A DNA stretch of 64,000 bases from an uncultured Pseudodesulfovibrio sp. (GCF_963675635.1 NZ_OY776488.1:3430001-3494000), one strand, 5' to 3'; numbered from the stretch's first letter, positions 1 to 9,142 are shown. Translations and numbers: made by a program. The notes: generated by a model from the letters alone, not told the origin.

Positions 1-6
1 TACTGA

Positions 7-1005
7 CTATTTCAATGTTGATTGGGTGAATTCCAGAATAGCCTTGCCATCAAGGCCTTTTCCCGTGGTTTCAGTAATATAATCATCGAGGACCGGTTTG
101 GCCGCCATGGCCCATGCCTCGGATTCCTCAGCGGAGAGTTCGATGATTTCTCCGCCCTGATCCATGAAGAACTGGCGTCCGGCTGCATCTGCCTCATCCC
201 ATGCTGCAGCGTGCTTGGTAGCCCATTCCTGGTTGATTTCACGGATGATTTTTTGGGAATCCGCATCAATGGCCGCCCATTTGTCCTTGTTCATGACAAT
301 GAAGAAGACCGTGGTGTAGGCCACGCTGAACGAGTCTGTGCCGTATTTGCAGACTTCGCCGAGCTTGAAGGATTTGTTGGATTCGATGGGATGCATGCTC
401 CCGTCAACAACACCCTTTTGAAGAAGCTGATAGTTTTCGGGCATGGGTTTGGCAACCGGAGTGCCGCCCAGCGCATTGACCAGCTTGGCAGAGTTGCCGG
501 TGGCGCGAATCTTTTCGCCTGCAATGTCGGTCAGTGTTTTAACCGGCTTTTTGACAGTGAAAAGCAGGCCGGGACCGTGACCATTGAAGTACATGACTTC
601 CACGTCGCTGAGTTCGGCCGGTTTAAATTGTTCATAGACCGCGTTAGCCGTGTGGGTGGCCTGCGCTGCGGAGGTGTATCCCAGAGGAAGGTCGACGGCT
701 GCCATGACCGGAAAGCGTCCGCGCGAATAGGCGAGACAGGACAGCCCTATATCGGACATGCCTTCCACAACGCCGTCATAGCACTGTTTGGCCTTGGTCA
801 GCGTGCCGCCGGGGTAATATTCGACAACAACCTTGCCACCTGTCCGCTTTTCCACTTCCTTGCACCATGCTTCAGCCAGCTTTGACTGATGATTGGTCGG
901 TGGGAAAAAGTTGGAATAGGTCAGCTTGGTCTCTGCATGGCCCATTATGGGCAGAGTCACGCATAACACGGCCACAGCCATGACTGTTGTCAAAAGTTTT
1001 TTCAT
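7..1005 (-). CDS. TRAP transporter substrate-binding protein, DctP family (copy 1)
   Basis: Predicted periplasmic solute receptor of a tripartite ATP-independent transporter. The 332-residue product starts with a Sec signal peptide (MKKLLTTVMAVAVLC, cleavage near GHA-ET). The mature part follows the DctP pattern: KLTYSNFFPP at the N-terminus, a GGTL segment, RGRFPV, and a central IRATGNSAKLV region near residue 165 where DctP proteins place the ligand-binding arginine. Length is normal for the family. It lies 102 nt downstream of a close paralogue, and tetR is upstream of both, so one transcript is likely. The membrane subunits DctQ/DctM are not in view; they may lie left of the window. The ligand cannot be read from sequence; an organic acid is usual for the family. 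Confidence 0.9.
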   Translation of the reverse strand: MKKLLTTVMAVAVLCVTLPIMGHAETKLTYSNFFPPTNHQSKLAEAWCKEVEKRTGGKVVVEYYPGGTLTKAKQCYDGVVEGMSDIGLSCLAYSRGRFPVMAAVDLPLGYTSAAQATHTANAVYEQFKPAELSDVEVMYFNGHGPGLLFTVKKPVKTLTDIAGEKIRATGNSAKLVNALGGTPVAKPMPENYQLLQKGVVDGSMHPIESNKSFKLGEVCKYGTDSFSVAYTTVFFIVMNKDKWAAIDADSQKIIREINQEWATKHAAAWDEADAAGRQFFMDQGGEIIELSAEESEAWAMAAKPVLDDYITETTGKGLDGKAILEFTQSTLK

Positions 1006-1107
1006 TGTTTCCTCCGGGAATTTGCACGGTTCCGAGGAAGGGCTGTTGCCCCACCCTTGTATTATGAACCTGCCGTCACGCCATATGACAGACAGATCTG
1101 AAGTCCC

Positions 1108-2115
1108 CTATGGACTTTTTGCCATCTCGGCCCGGATGAATTCCACCACGGCACCGCCGTTGACTTTGCTGCCCTGTTCAGACTCGATGTAATCGTCGAT
1201 AACAGGCTTGGCGGCTTCAACCCATTTGGGTGCCTCGGCTGAATCGAGTTCAGTGAACACACCGCCTTTTTCAATGAAGAACGCCTTGCCAGCGGCGTCG
1301 GCTTCATCCCACGCCTGACCGTGTTTAACGGACCATTCGGCATTGATCTCCTGGATGATCTTTTGCGTTGCGGGATCAAGTTCGGACCATTTGTCCTTGT
1401 TCATGACCACGAAAAACGTGGTGGTGTAGGCCACGGGAATGGACAGGGTGCAGTGTTTGACCACTTCTGCCAGTTTCCAGCCCTTGTTGGATTCAATGGG
1501 GTTCATGGAGCCGTCCACCACGCCTTTTTGCAGGGATTGGTAAGCCGTGGGCATGGGCTGGGCTACGGGACTGCCGCCCAGAGCCTTGACCAGTTTGGCG
1601 GAGTTGCCGGTGGAGCGGATTTTTTCACCCTGCATGTCGGCCAGGGTGGCAACGGTCTTGTTTGTCGTGAAGAGCAGGCCCGGACCATGTGCGTGGAAAT
1701 ACATGGGCTGAACATCGTCGAATTCGGTCGGCGTAAACGCGGTGGATACGGCGTTGGCAATGGCTGTGGCCTGCGTTCCCGTCTTGTAGCCGAGCGGCAG
1801 GTCCACAGCGGCCATCACCGGAAAGCGACCGCGCGAATAGGCGAGTACGGACATGCCGATGTCGGAAATGCCTTCAACCGCGCCGTCGTAACATTGCTTG
1901 GCCTTGGAAAGCGTGCCGCCGGGATAGTAATCGATGACAACCGCGCCGTTGGTTCGGCTTTCGACTTCCTTGCACCACTGTTCCGCCAGCTTGGACTGAA
2001 TGTGGGTGGGCGGGAAGAAATTTGAGTAGCTCAGGCGGGTGGTTTCGGCACATGCCATGGAGGCAAGCCCGAAGGTCAACAGAAAGAATGTCGTGAGAGT
2101 CAGCAGTTTTTTCAT
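1108..2115 (-). CDS. TRAP transporter substrate-binding protein, DctP family (copy 2)
   Basis: Second DctP-type periplasmic receptor, 335 residues, with signal peptide (MKKLLTLTTFFLLTFGLASMACA). It is collinear with the downstream copy and shares long blocks: YSNFFPPTH, YPGGTLSKAKQCYDG, YSRGRFPVMAAVDLPLGY, HGPGLLFT, IRSTGNSAKLVKALGG and GVVDGSM. This indicates tandem duplication followed by divergence. The start lies 43 nt after tetR, so the genes are probably cotranscribed. Two receptors with the same fold in a row suggest related ligands feeding one permease, but that is inference; the permease genes are not visible. Confidence 0.9.
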   Translation of the reverse strand: MKKLLTLTTFFLLTFGLASMACAETTRLSYSNFFPPTHIQSKLAEQWCKEVESRTNGAVVIDYYPGGTLSKAKQCYDGAVEGISDIGMSVLAYSRGRFPVMAAVDLPLGYKTGTQATAIANAVSTAFTPTEFDDVQPMYFHAHGPGLLFTTNKTVATLADMQGEKIRSTGNSAKLVKALGGSPVAQPMPTAYQSLQKGVVDGSMNPIESNKGWKLAEVVKHCTLSIPVAYTTTFFVVMNKDKWSELDPATQKIIQEINAEWSVKHGQAWDEADAAGKAFFIEKGGVFTELDSAEAPKWVEAAKPVIDDYIESEQGSKVNGGAVVEFIRAEMAKSP

Positions 2116-2158
2116 GGTGTGTCTCGTTTATGTGAAAGTATTCTATGGACAGGAACGA

Positions 2159-2761
2159 CTACTCGATGCGTCCCTGTTTGGTTCCGTTTCTCAAAGCCAT
2201 GGCAATGGCGTTTTCCCTGATGTCTTTCAGGGAGAGTTCTTCAGCCCCCAGCGCGTGGTGAATGAGGTAGCCTTCAAAGAGGGCTGTATTGAGGGCACCG
2301 ATTTTTTCCGGAGAGAAATCAGTCTCCACATGATCGCGAACCAGATCTGCAAAAACCTTGTTGGAGAGTCGGTAATCCGATTTGTTCATGAGCTTGCGCA
2401 CGGGGTCGTTGGTCGCGGAGTAGACCGTGAATTCGAGGAAAATAGACGACCAGTTCTTGTCGTGAACAATGGTTTCCAGAAAATCCCAGATGATATTCAT
2501 GGCCTGTTCGAGATTCTCGGCATTCACTATCTTGTCATGCCGGGTGGCTCTGTATTGCTTGAATTTCCGTTCTACGATCTGGAGGAACAGCTCGTCTTTG
2601 GAATTCCAGTGGCGGTAAAAGCTTCCTTTGGCATAGCCTGCATGGTCGGTGATTTCTGCCACCGACGTTGATGCGAAGCCTTTTGAACCAAACAGTTCAA
2701 TGGCTGAATCCATCAGTTCCTGCATGGTCTGCTGGGATTTTTCCTGCTGTTTTTTTGCCAT
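2159..2761 (-). CDS. TetR family transcriptional regulator
   Basis: A 200-residue regulator. Residues 10-55 form the TetR helix-turn-helix (MDSAIELFGSKGFASTSVAEI, then AGYAKGSFYRHWNSKDEL), the most conserved part of the family. The remainder is the variable ligand-binding/dimerisation domain. It is first in a minus-strand run with the two DctP genes and most likely controls them and itself. Two inverted repeats sharing TGACC-N3-GGTCA lie 40-100 nt upstream of its start and are good operator candidates. The inducer is unknown. Confidence 0.9.
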   Translation of the reverse strand: MAKKQQEKSQQTMQELMDSAIELFGSKGFASTSVAEITDHAGYAKGSFYRHWNSKDELFLQIVERKFKQYRATRHDKIVNAENLEQAMNIIWDFLETIVHDKNWSSIFLEFTVYSATNDPVRKLMNKSDYRLSNKVFADLVRDHVETDFSPEKIGALNTALFEGYLIHHALGAEELSLKDIRENAIAMALRNGTKQGRIE

Positions 2762-2801
2762 ATCTGTATTGCTTATTCCTGGTATCGTTAACTATAAACA
2801 A

Positions 2802-2858
2802 TGACCTTCGGTCAATTTATGACTCGTGGTCGAAAAGTGACCGTTGGTCACTTTTCGA
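2802..2858. promoter_or_regulatory. Two palindromes upstream of tetR, candidate TetR operators
   Basis: Positions 2802-2814 read TGACCTTCGGTCA. Positions 2830-2858 form a 29-bp element with perfect 13-bp arms around a GTT spacer, whose core is TGACC-GTT-GGTCA. Both share TGACC-N3-GGTCA, centred 36 bp apart. They lie in the upstream region of tetR. The larger one could also act as a transcript hairpin behind the ATPase gene promoter region, but the shared core favours operator function. Confidence 0.65.
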
Positions 2859-2942
2859 AAAAAGAGCTAGCATGCGGGGTGTTAGGTGTCAAGCGGGGAG
2901 TGAGGTTTGGTCAGGAGCTCATGAACACATCAGGGCGTGTGT

Positions 2943-3866
2943 TCAGCATTGGTGCACGGTCTTCTCCAGAAAACCGAAACTCTGGTCATGGGTGTCGAGA
3001 TAGGCGTTCAGAGCCGGTTGACCGATGAGCTGCGTTGGTGAAAGCGGTACCGGGCTGACATCGTGCCGGGACATGAGCGGGGACGAGGTGTCCCATTCAC
3101 TGTTTTCGACCACTTTGTTCATGATGACGTGAGACAGGCGCATGCCCATTTCCTCAAGGGTGGTGTCGATTCGTTCGGCTTCGGCAAAGGAAAGACGGTC
3201 CGGGTTGACGACGAGATTGATTGAGCAGCGTGACGAGTCCTGAAATATGTCACGTAATTCAGAGAAGAATCTTTGTTGTTGATCGAGTTTTGTCGTGATC
3301 TTGTCGCATTCGATCTCTTTGGTGCCGAGCTGTATTTTGGTGATGATCTTTTTCTTTTCCAGAATCTCGCAGCGCAGCTTCAGGAGTTGTTCCAGCCAGA
3401 CCAATGACAGGGCGGGAAGGTTGAAGAACTTGGTGGTCAGGGCTGTGGGCGGCATGTCGAATACAATGATGTCCGCGTCCTTGAACTTCTTGCGATAATG
3501 CTGGAAGGCAAGCAGCAGCGCGTATTCTTCAATACCAGGGGAGTGTTTGACCACGTTCAGGTGTTTTTCGAGATTGAAAGCGGTCTGATACGCATAGTTG
3601 TCTCGAATCTGGTTTTCTACGCCCTTGAGGTATTGCTTGATCCACTCGTCGATGTCCGCCTGAGCAACGCGCAGGTTCGGTGCGATCTCGACGGGTTTGC
3701 CGCTGAACCGAGTGTCGAAGATGTCCGCCTGGTTGTGTGCGGGGTCCAGTGAAACCAACAGGACGTTTTTTCCGGTACGCGCGAGGTGCAGGGCGGAAAG
3801 GGATGATGTGGTGGATTTGCCAACGCCGCCTTTGCCTGCGTGGAAGTAGTATTGCTGATTTGACAT
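2943..3866 (-). CDS. ArsA-family P-loop ATPase
   Basis: A 307-residue cytosolic ATPase of the deviant-Walker (SIMIBI) class. Walker A with the signature lysine is HAGKGGVGKSTTSS at residues 9-22. The switch region VSLDPAHNQADIF follows at about residue 40, and the Walker B-like IIVFDMPPTALT lies near residue 135. The DPAH motif is typical of ArsA/Get3 proteins rather than MinD. No arsenic genes are nearby, so arsenite efflux is unlikely; a membrane-protein targeting or partner-loading role is possible but unproven. It is first of three reading frames in the order 4175-4642, 3878-4168, 2943-3866, spaced 6-11 nt, downstream of cstA. Confidence 0.8.
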   Translation of the reverse strand: MSNQQYYFHAGKGGVGKSTTSSLSALHLARTGKNVLLVSLDPAHNQADIFDTRFSGKPVEIAPNLRVAQADIDEWIKQYLKGVENQIRDNYAYQTAFNLEKHLNVVKHSPGIEEYALLLAFQHYRKKFKDADIIVFDMPPTALTTKFFNLPALSLVWLEQLLKLRCEILEKKKIITKIQLGTKEIECDKITTKLDQQQRFFSELRDIFQDSSRCSINLVVNPDRLSFAEAERIDTTLEEMGMRLSHVIMNKVVENSEWDTSSPLMSRHDVSPVPLSPTQLIGQPALNAYLDTHDQSFGFLEKTVHQC

Positions 3867-3877
3867 GGTGGCTCCGG

Positions 3878-4168
3878 CTAGAAGGCGTCAAACATGGAAA
3901 AAAGGTCGGCCAGTGGATCATTGGCAGTGCAGACGCGGTTTGTCATGATGGTCAGTTCCTGTTCCATGTGGGGTAGCAGCTCAAGCGAAATATGCATGGG
4001 TGGAGCCTGCATGCCTACGAACGCGCCGAGGGTCAGCAGGCTGAATATGTTTTCCATTTCCCGTGTTTCCCACTCAAGTCGTTCCGTGGCTTTGCAACGG
4101 TGGACTTCATCCATGAAACGATAGGCATTCCTGATGGCCTCAAGGGCTTTTTTGCAGTGGTTCTTCAT
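3878..4168 (-). CDS. Conserved hypothetical protein, 96 aa
   Basis: A small, probably cytosolic, helical protein with no signal peptide or membrane segment. Visible features are two cysteines near the N-terminus (NHCKKAL, HRCKATE), a methionine-rich middle (VGMQAPPMHISLELLPHME) and an acidic C-terminus. It sits 11 nt upstream of the ArsA-like gene and 6 nt downstream of the membrane-protein gene, so it belongs to that operon and may be a partner of the ATPase. No family is recognised. Confidence 0.7.
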   Translation of the reverse strand: MKNHCKKALEAIRNAYRFMDEVHRCKATERLEWETREMENIFSLLTLGAFVGMQAPPMHISLELLPHMEQELTIMTNRVCTANDPLADLFSMFDAF

Positions 4169-4174
4169 ATTGAT

Positions 4175-4642
4175 TTATGCGTCTGCGATCACACGAAACA
4201 AACGCATTTCCTGTGTCATCCGTTTTTTGGACGGGAAATAGTAATAGGCTGCATATAAAGAAGCCAGAAATGCCCCGGCAAAATGGAAATTGGCGACTCC
4301 GGCAATATACCCTGCGGCAGCAGCAAACGGGGCGATCAGTGCTATAGTCATGAGGTTCAGTTGGAATGTGATAAAGGGCGCCGATTCGACACTTTTCTGT
4401 CCTTCGACACTGCGGACGAAGCGTATCCTATAGAGCAAAGGCAGTGCCACAGCCAGTGCAATGGCTGCGATGAAAGTGATAGGTCCGACAACCGCTGTTG
4501 TTCCGTCAGGCATTTGCGGTGCCAGTCCGGCCTGTCGGCATGCGGCCCAGCCGCCGAAGAGAACAGTCGCCGGTGCGAGCATTTGCAGGTAACGGCGAAA
4601 AAGGATGTTTCGCAGGGGAGTGCAATCCGGTGCGTGAGCCAT
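4175..4642 (-). CDS. Hypothetical inner-membrane protein, 155 aa
   Basis: An integral membrane protein with three to four hydrophobic spans: around residues 20-35, 50-72 (VVGPITFIAAIALAVALPLL), 95-118 and 120-140. It has short charged ends. It is directly downstream of cstA (57 nt, with a strong hairpin between) and leads the three-gene run ending in the ArsA-like ATPase. The pairing with CstA suggests an accessory role in the same membrane process, but no family is recognised and no catalytic residues are evident. Confidence 0.7.
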   Translation of the reverse strand: MAHAPDCTPLRNILFRRYLQMLAPATVLFGGWAACRQAGLAPQMPDGTTAVVGPITFIAAIALAVALPLLYRIRFVRSVEGQKSVESAPFITFQLNLMTIALIAPFAAAAGYIAGVANFHFAGAFLASLYAAYYYFPSKKRMTQEMRLFRVIADA

Positions 4643-4657
4643 GGTGAGTCCTCATGA

Positions 4658-4689
4658 AGCCCCGACCGGACGCATGTCCGGTCGGGGCT
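4658..4689. terminator. Perfect 14-bp hairpin between cstA and the downstream gene
   Basis: Arms AGCCCCGACCGGAC and GTCCGGTCGGGGCT flank a GCAT loop. On the minus strand the hairpin follows the cstA stop codon but has no U-run after it. It is therefore more likely an attenuating or 3'-end-stabilising structure than a full intrinsic terminator. Confidence 0.6.
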
Positions 4690-4698
4690 TGGTTGTTA

Positions 4699-6435
4699 TT
4701 ACGGTGTGTCTGTGACCGGATTGGAAGCGTCGGTCTTGAAGAACTTGAGCAGTCCTTCGCCAACGACCCAAATGGACACGGCCAGCACAAGCAGGTTCAG
4801 TGACTGCAACAGAACGTTGCCCTTGTCCATGTACATGCCCTGGTTGATAAGGATGGCCCATACGGTCATTGCGCCGAGGAATATCGCCGGAATACCGGAA
4901 ATGAGCCAGCTCAGCCCACCACGACCTTTGAGGTATACGGTGACGGTGGTCAGTACAAGTGCGGCCAGAATCTGGTTGATGCAGCCGAACAGCGGCCACA
5001 AAGCCAGAGCACCCTTGCCGTTGCCGCCGGACGAGAAGGCCAGGCAGCCTGCCAGGAAAACGGCCACGGCGGTGGAGACATACTTGTTGTTGAAGATCTT
5101 GATGGATGTGCCGCTGAACAGTTCGGTCAGGGCATACCGCTCGATACGGGTGGCGGTGTCCATGGTGGTGCCGGCAAAGGACGCAACGAATACACCCATG
5201 ATGGCCAGGGCGACGCTGTGCGGGATGCCTGCAGCTTCGATCATGTTGGCTGCACCAAACACGAAGGCAGCGACTTTGGAACCCAGGCCCTGGGCAGCAG
5301 CCCAGGAGGAGTAGTGGGTTGACCATGCGTCGATGCCGGTCAGGGTTGCGCCGTCGGGGGTGTGGTAGCCAAGGCCGATGCCTGCTGCCACGGCCACGAT
5401 GACCAAGGTGGACAGGGTGGCTTCTGTCAGCATGCTTCCGTAGCCGACAAACAGGGCGTCTTCTTCGTTGGCTACCTGTTTGGCTGTGGTGCCGGACGAT
5501 ACCAGAGAGTGGAAACCGGAGATGGCACCGCAGGCGATGGTGATGAACAGGAAGGGCAGCATCGGCGGCGCACCGTCAGGTGCTGCCTGAACTGCCGGAG
5601 CTATGATGTGGAGCTGGGAACCGGAGAAGGTGGCGGCGAACACGCCGACGACCATCAGGGCCAGAGCGACAATAAGCTGATGAGAATTGATGAAATCGCG
5701 TGGCTGCAACAGCGCAGTGACAGGCAGCGTGGATGCAATGAATGCATAGATGAGCAGCAGGATTGTCCATGTGCCGGTGGGCGGCATGCTGCCGATGGTT
5801 GGCATCTGAATGGGGGCGTATACACCGATGACAACCGTTACATACATGGCGATCAGGGCGACAATGGACCAGATCATGGCATTGCCGCCGCGCTTGTAGA
5901 TAATGTAGCCGAGCACCATGGCAATGGGCACCTCCAGCCAGACGGGCAGGACGGAAGCCGGGAACATGTTGAAGATAACCGCGATGACCAGACCGAAAAT
6001 GGCCGTGATGATAAGCAGATCAAGGAATACGACAATAAAGAAGAACAGTTTTGTGCGCGGGTTGATGTATTTGGAAGTGATTTCGGAAACGGATTTTCCC
6101 TGGTTGCGCATGGAAAGGATCAGCGCGCCGAAGTCGTGCACTGCGCCCATCATGATGGAACCGACAAAAATCCAGATCATGGCCGGAACCCATCCCCAGA
6201 TAATCGCGATGGCCGGGCCGACGATGGGGCCGGTGCCTGCGATTGACGTGAAGTGGTGACCGAAGATGATTTCTTTTTTGGTGGGGACGTAATCGACCCC
6301 GTCTTCCATTTCCACGGACGGAACTTTGTTCGCACCAGAAAGGGCGAAAATTTTCTTGCCGATGTAGCGACCGTAAAGACGATACATCAATATGTATCCT
6401 CCAAAGGCCACCAGCATCATGATCATGGCATCCAT
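4699..6435 (-). CDS. cstA: CstA-family carbon starvation protein / pyruvate-type transporter
   Basis: A 578-residue polytopic membrane protein with over a dozen hydrophobic spans. It carries the CstA hallmarks: an N-terminal YGRYIGKKIFAL segment, then FGHHFTSIAGTGPIVGPAIA near residue 55, and a SGFHSLVSSGTTAKQ block near residue 310. Family members in enterobacteria (CstA, BtsT) import peptides or pyruvate; here the substrate is inferred only. The gene lies downstream of a LytS-type kinase and a LytTR regulator on the same strand. This matches the known BtsS/BtsR control of a CstA-family transporter, so pyruvate or a similar metabolite is the best guess. Confidence 0.93.
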   Translation of the reverse strand: MDAMIMMLVAFGGYILMYRLYGRYIGKKIFALSGANKVPSVEMEDGVDYVPTKKEIIFGHHFTSIAGTGPIVGPAIAIIWGWVPAMIWIFVGSIMMGAVHDFGALILSMRNQGKSVSEITSKYINPRTKLFFFIVVFLDLLIITAIFGLVIAVIFNMFPASVLPVWLEVPIAMVLGYIIYKRGGNAMIWSIVALIAMYVTVVIGVYAPIQMPTIGSMPPTGTWTILLLIYAFIASTLPVTALLQPRDFINSHQLIVALALMVVGVFAATFSGSQLHIIAPAVQAAPDGAPPMLPFLFITIACGAISGFHSLVSSGTTAKQVANEEDALFVGYGSMLTEATLSTLVIVAVAAGIGLGYHTPDGATLTGIDAWSTHYSSWAAAQGLGSKVAAFVFGAANMIEAAGIPHSVALAIMGVFVASFAGTTMDTATRIERYALTELFSGTSIKIFNNKYVSTAVAVFLAGCLAFSSGGNGKGALALWPLFGCINQILAALVLTTVTVYLKGRGGLSWLISGIPAIFLGAMTVWAILINQGMYMDKGNVLLQSLNLLVLAVSIWVVGEGLLKFFKTDASNPVTDTP

Positions 6436-6628
6436 AAACCTCTCCTTGTAGAGCTGTTAAGCGATTGGCCGGACCCCCCAGTCCGGGACTCGGCGTGTGC
6501 AGACACGCCCCCCTTTTTACAATGAGTCTGGATTAATCCATGATGATGGCGGATGTCTTTTGCGGATGTGGAAATTGCGTTTTTCAGGCGTGAACGGTCA
6601 ATATGGGTGTCTGAGATGCACGGGTAGA
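6436..6628 (-). promoter_or_regulatory. cstA leader/promoter region with hairpins
   Basis: A 193-nt gap upstream of cstA. Positions 6492-6509 form a hairpin (GGCGTGT, GCAG loop, ACACGCC). On the minus strand GGACTGGGGGGTCC just after it can form a second one, placing two structures in the cstA leader. Near 6590-6600 the minus strand reads ACCGTTCAC, resembling a single LytTR half-site, but no second repeat was found. A GGATTAATCC palindrome lies at 6530-6539. No promoter is called with confidence. Confidence 0.35.
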
Positions 6629-8347
6629 TCAGGCTGCTGCGGATTCACTGTGTGGGATGGTGAATGAGACGGAAGTTCCTTTGCCGGGATAGCTGACGAT
6701 GGAGAGCATGTGTGAAGGCCCGTAAATCTGCTCCAAGCGCTGGTTACAGTTGCGTACGCCGATGTGATCGTCCCCGGAAAATTCGTTTTTGCTGTGAAGG
6801 ACGCTCCAAAGCGTGGCCTCATCCATGCCCACGCCGTCATCCTGAATGTGAACATGTACCAGACCGTTGTCCTGCCCTATGCGAATGCTGATGGTTCCAC
6901 CTTCGTCGCGGCCCAGGATGCCGTGTTTCACGCTGTTTTCTACCAGCGGCTGAATGATCAGCGTCGGTACTTCGATATTTTCGACCCCGTCGTCCAGGTT
7001 CCATTCACTCTTGACTCGATCACCAAACCGGGCCTGTTCGATTTCAAGATACGAACGAACCTGTTCCAGTTCGGAGCCGATGGGCGCGAATCCGTCCCCT
7101 GCGTCAAGGTTGCGGCGCATATACATGGCCAGCTCGGATAAAAGTGAGCGCGCCCGTTCCGGTTTGGTGCGACAGAATGCACCGATGGTGTTCAGGGCGT
7201 TGAACAGGAAATGCGGGTTGATCTGGGTTTGCAGTCGTCGGATCTCAGCCTTTGCCAACAACTGGTTCTTCGTTTGGATATCCTGTAATTCCAACTGGGT
7301 GGAAAAAAGTCCGGCAAGTCCCTTTGCCAACTCGAAATGAGTCGAGTGCAGGGGGATGCCATCCGTGCCGTAGAATTTGAGACAGCCGACAATGCGGTCA
7401 CCCTTGCGCATGGGGACGATGATGGCCGACGAGAGTGGGCAGTTTGGGGCGTCGCAGCCGATGGCCTCTTTGGAACGGAGAAAGGCCGGTTCTCCCGAAA
7501 GCAGGACTTCCTTAGTCGCTTTGGTCCGCAGTGGCTCGCCGGACAAATGATGGTCGTCACCGATGCCGAGGTGGGTCAGCACTCTGGTGTTGCTGGCGAT
7601 ATCAACCGCGGCGACAGGGACACGCTCCCATATAATGCGGGCGGTTTCCCTGGCCGAGGCTTCATCCAGACCTGACCGAAGGTGGGACACGGTCTTGTTG
7701 GCGATAGCCATGATCTGACTGATGCGGCTGGAATCTCGTTTGCTGCGGTATTCAAACAAAAGGTGCAGAGTTTGTACGAAAAGGACTGCGCCGAATGTAT
7801 TCACCGCAATCATGGGCAGGGCGATAACCTTGACCAGGGCCACAGCCTGATCAAATGGCTTTGCCATGGTCAGGACCATCAACTGGTGCATGGTTTCTCC
7901 TCCCAGCCCGACGAACAATGCAGCCCGCCAGTTGAGATTGTTGCCCTTGAGATGCGTTGAAACATAGCCTGCTATAATACCTTCAAGGAAGGTCGCCAGT
8001 CCGCAGGGTATGGAGCTGAATCCACCGATATCGATAAGCAATCGATGTCCACCTGCGATAAGTCCTGCGCCGAAGCCAACAATCGGGCCACCGAGCAGCC
8101 CGCCGGTGATGACATAGACGCCGCGAAGGTTGGCGTAGGAATCGAAAACGATATCACCGCTGTAGGTGCCCATGATGCCGAGCATGCCGAAGAGAACGGC
8201 CAGCATGATGCGGTACTTTTTTTCAGGTCGTCGGTTGACGCCAAGCTTGCCGAGAGGAGACAGGGTCAGCACGAACAGACCTATGGCCATCATGGCGCCG
8301 AATCGGCCTACCAATGTGACCAGAAGATCGAGAATGTGTTCGAACAT
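6629..8347 (-). CDS. LytS-type sensor histidine kinase (5TM-5TMR_LYT, GAF, HisKA-like His_kinase, HATPase)
   Basis: A 572-residue membrane kinase. Residues 1-190 contain five to six spans of the LytS receptor type (LGGPIVGFGAGLIAGGHRLL is characteristic). Residues 215-345 are GAF-like, with a cysteine pair in IGCDAPNCPLS. The phosphoacceptor box is LQTQINPHFLFNALNTI near 370, the His_kinase family motif. ATP-binding boxes LVENSVKHGI and IQDDGVGM follow. It sits 21 nt downstream of its LytTR partner and upstream of cstA. By analogy with BtsS/YpdA it probably senses an extracellular carbon source such as pyruvate. Confidence 0.92.
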   Translation of the reverse strand: MFEHILDLLVTLVGRFGAMMAIGLFVLTLSPLGKLGVNRRPEKKYRIMLAVLFGMLGIMGTYSGDIVFDSYANLRGVYVITGGLLGGPIVGFGAGLIAGGHRLLIDIGGFSSIPCGLATFLEGIIAGYVSTHLKGNNLNWRAALFVGLGGETMHQLMVLTMAKPFDQAVALVKVIALPMIAVNTFGAVLFVQTLHLLFEYRSKRDSSRISQIMAIANKTVSHLRSGLDEASARETARIIWERVPVAAVDIASNTRVLTHLGIGDDHHLSGEPLRTKATKEVLLSGEPAFLRSKEAIGCDAPNCPLSSAIIVPMRKGDRIVGCLKFYGTDGIPLHSTHFELAKGLAGLFSTQLELQDIQTKNQLLAKAEIRRLQTQINPHFLFNALNTIGAFCRTKPERARSLLSELAMYMRRNLDAGDGFAPIGSELEQVRSYLEIEQARFGDRVKSEWNLDDGVENIEVPTLIIQPLVENSVKHGILGRDEGGTISIRIGQDNGLVHVHIQDDGVGMDEATLWSVLHSKNEFSGDDHIGVRNCNQRLEQIYGPSHMLSIVSYPGKGTSVSFTIPHSESAAA

Positions 8348-8368
8348 GGTGTTTCGTCTTCAGATGGC

Positions 8369-9142
8369 TCAAAGGCCGAGTCGTTTTTTGAATTCCCTGA
8401 CCCGACTGCGGCTCAAGGTCACTTCTGTTGAACCGTCATCATCAAGGATGAGACAGTATTTGCCGCCAGTCCAGGGTGTGAATTCACGGACGCGATTCAA
8501 GTTGACCACGGTGCTGCGGTTAATGCGCAGGAATGGCTGTGAATCGACCCGAGCTTCTACTTCGTCAAGGGATGTCAGGGCATGACACAAGAGACTTTCG
8601 TCGACTGTGTTGACCAGAATTTTACGGTCCTGCAGTTCAAAATAGACGATGTCCCCGAAGTCGATGAATTGGATGCGACCGCCTCGTTCCACCGTAAAGC
8701 GCTGCAGAGGGCGGTCTGTGGAAACTGTCCTGAGCAGGTCGCCCAATTCGGGCTGGGCGTCATTGGATTTGTCTTGCTTGCCGAGTATTTGGCGAACGCG
8801 CTCGACGCTTTTTTTGAGACGTTTGGTGGAAACGGGTTTGAGCAGATAATCGACAGCGTTTTTTTCAAAGGCGCGTACCGCATACTGGTCATAAGCGGTC
8901 ACGAATATGAACAGTGGAGGATCTGGCAGGTATCGGGCTTCGCGCAACACATCGAATCCGTCCTGCCCTGGCATCTGGATATCCAGAAATACAAGGTCCG
9001 GTGAATCGTTGCGGATAGCTGTCAATGCCTCGGTCGCTGTCTGAGCTTCCTGAATAGCGAGATCGGGGAAGCTTGCAAGCAGGTAGGCTAGTTCGTTACG
9101 GGCCGGAGCCTCGTCATCAACTATAAGGGTGCGTATTTGCAT
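8369..9142 (-). CDS. LytTR-family response regulator
   Basis: A 257-residue regulator with a receiver domain at 1-120: acidic pocket DDEAP, phosphoacceptor aspartate in LVFLDIQMPGQDGF near residue 55, and lysine in YLLKPVSTKRL near 104. The C-terminal LytTR DNA-binding domain spans about 155-255 (SQPFLRINRSTVVNLNRVREF). It is cotranscribed with the downstream LytS kinase (21-nt gap). The probable target is cstA, 1.9 kb downstream on the same strand, as in the BtsSR and YpdAB systems. Confidence 0.93.
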   Translation of the reverse strand: MQIRTLIVDDEAPARNELAYLLASFPDLAIQEAQTATEALTAIRNDSPDLVFLDIQMPGQDGFDVLREARYLPDPPLFIFVTAYDQYAVRAFEKNAVDYLLKPVSTKRLKKSVERVRQILGKQDKSNDAQPELGDLLRTVSTDRPLQRFTVERGGRIQFIDFGDIVYFELQDRKILVNTVDESLLCHALTSLDEVEARVDSQPFLRINRSTVVNLNRVREFTPWTGGKYCLILDDDGSTEVTLSRSRVREFKKRLGL

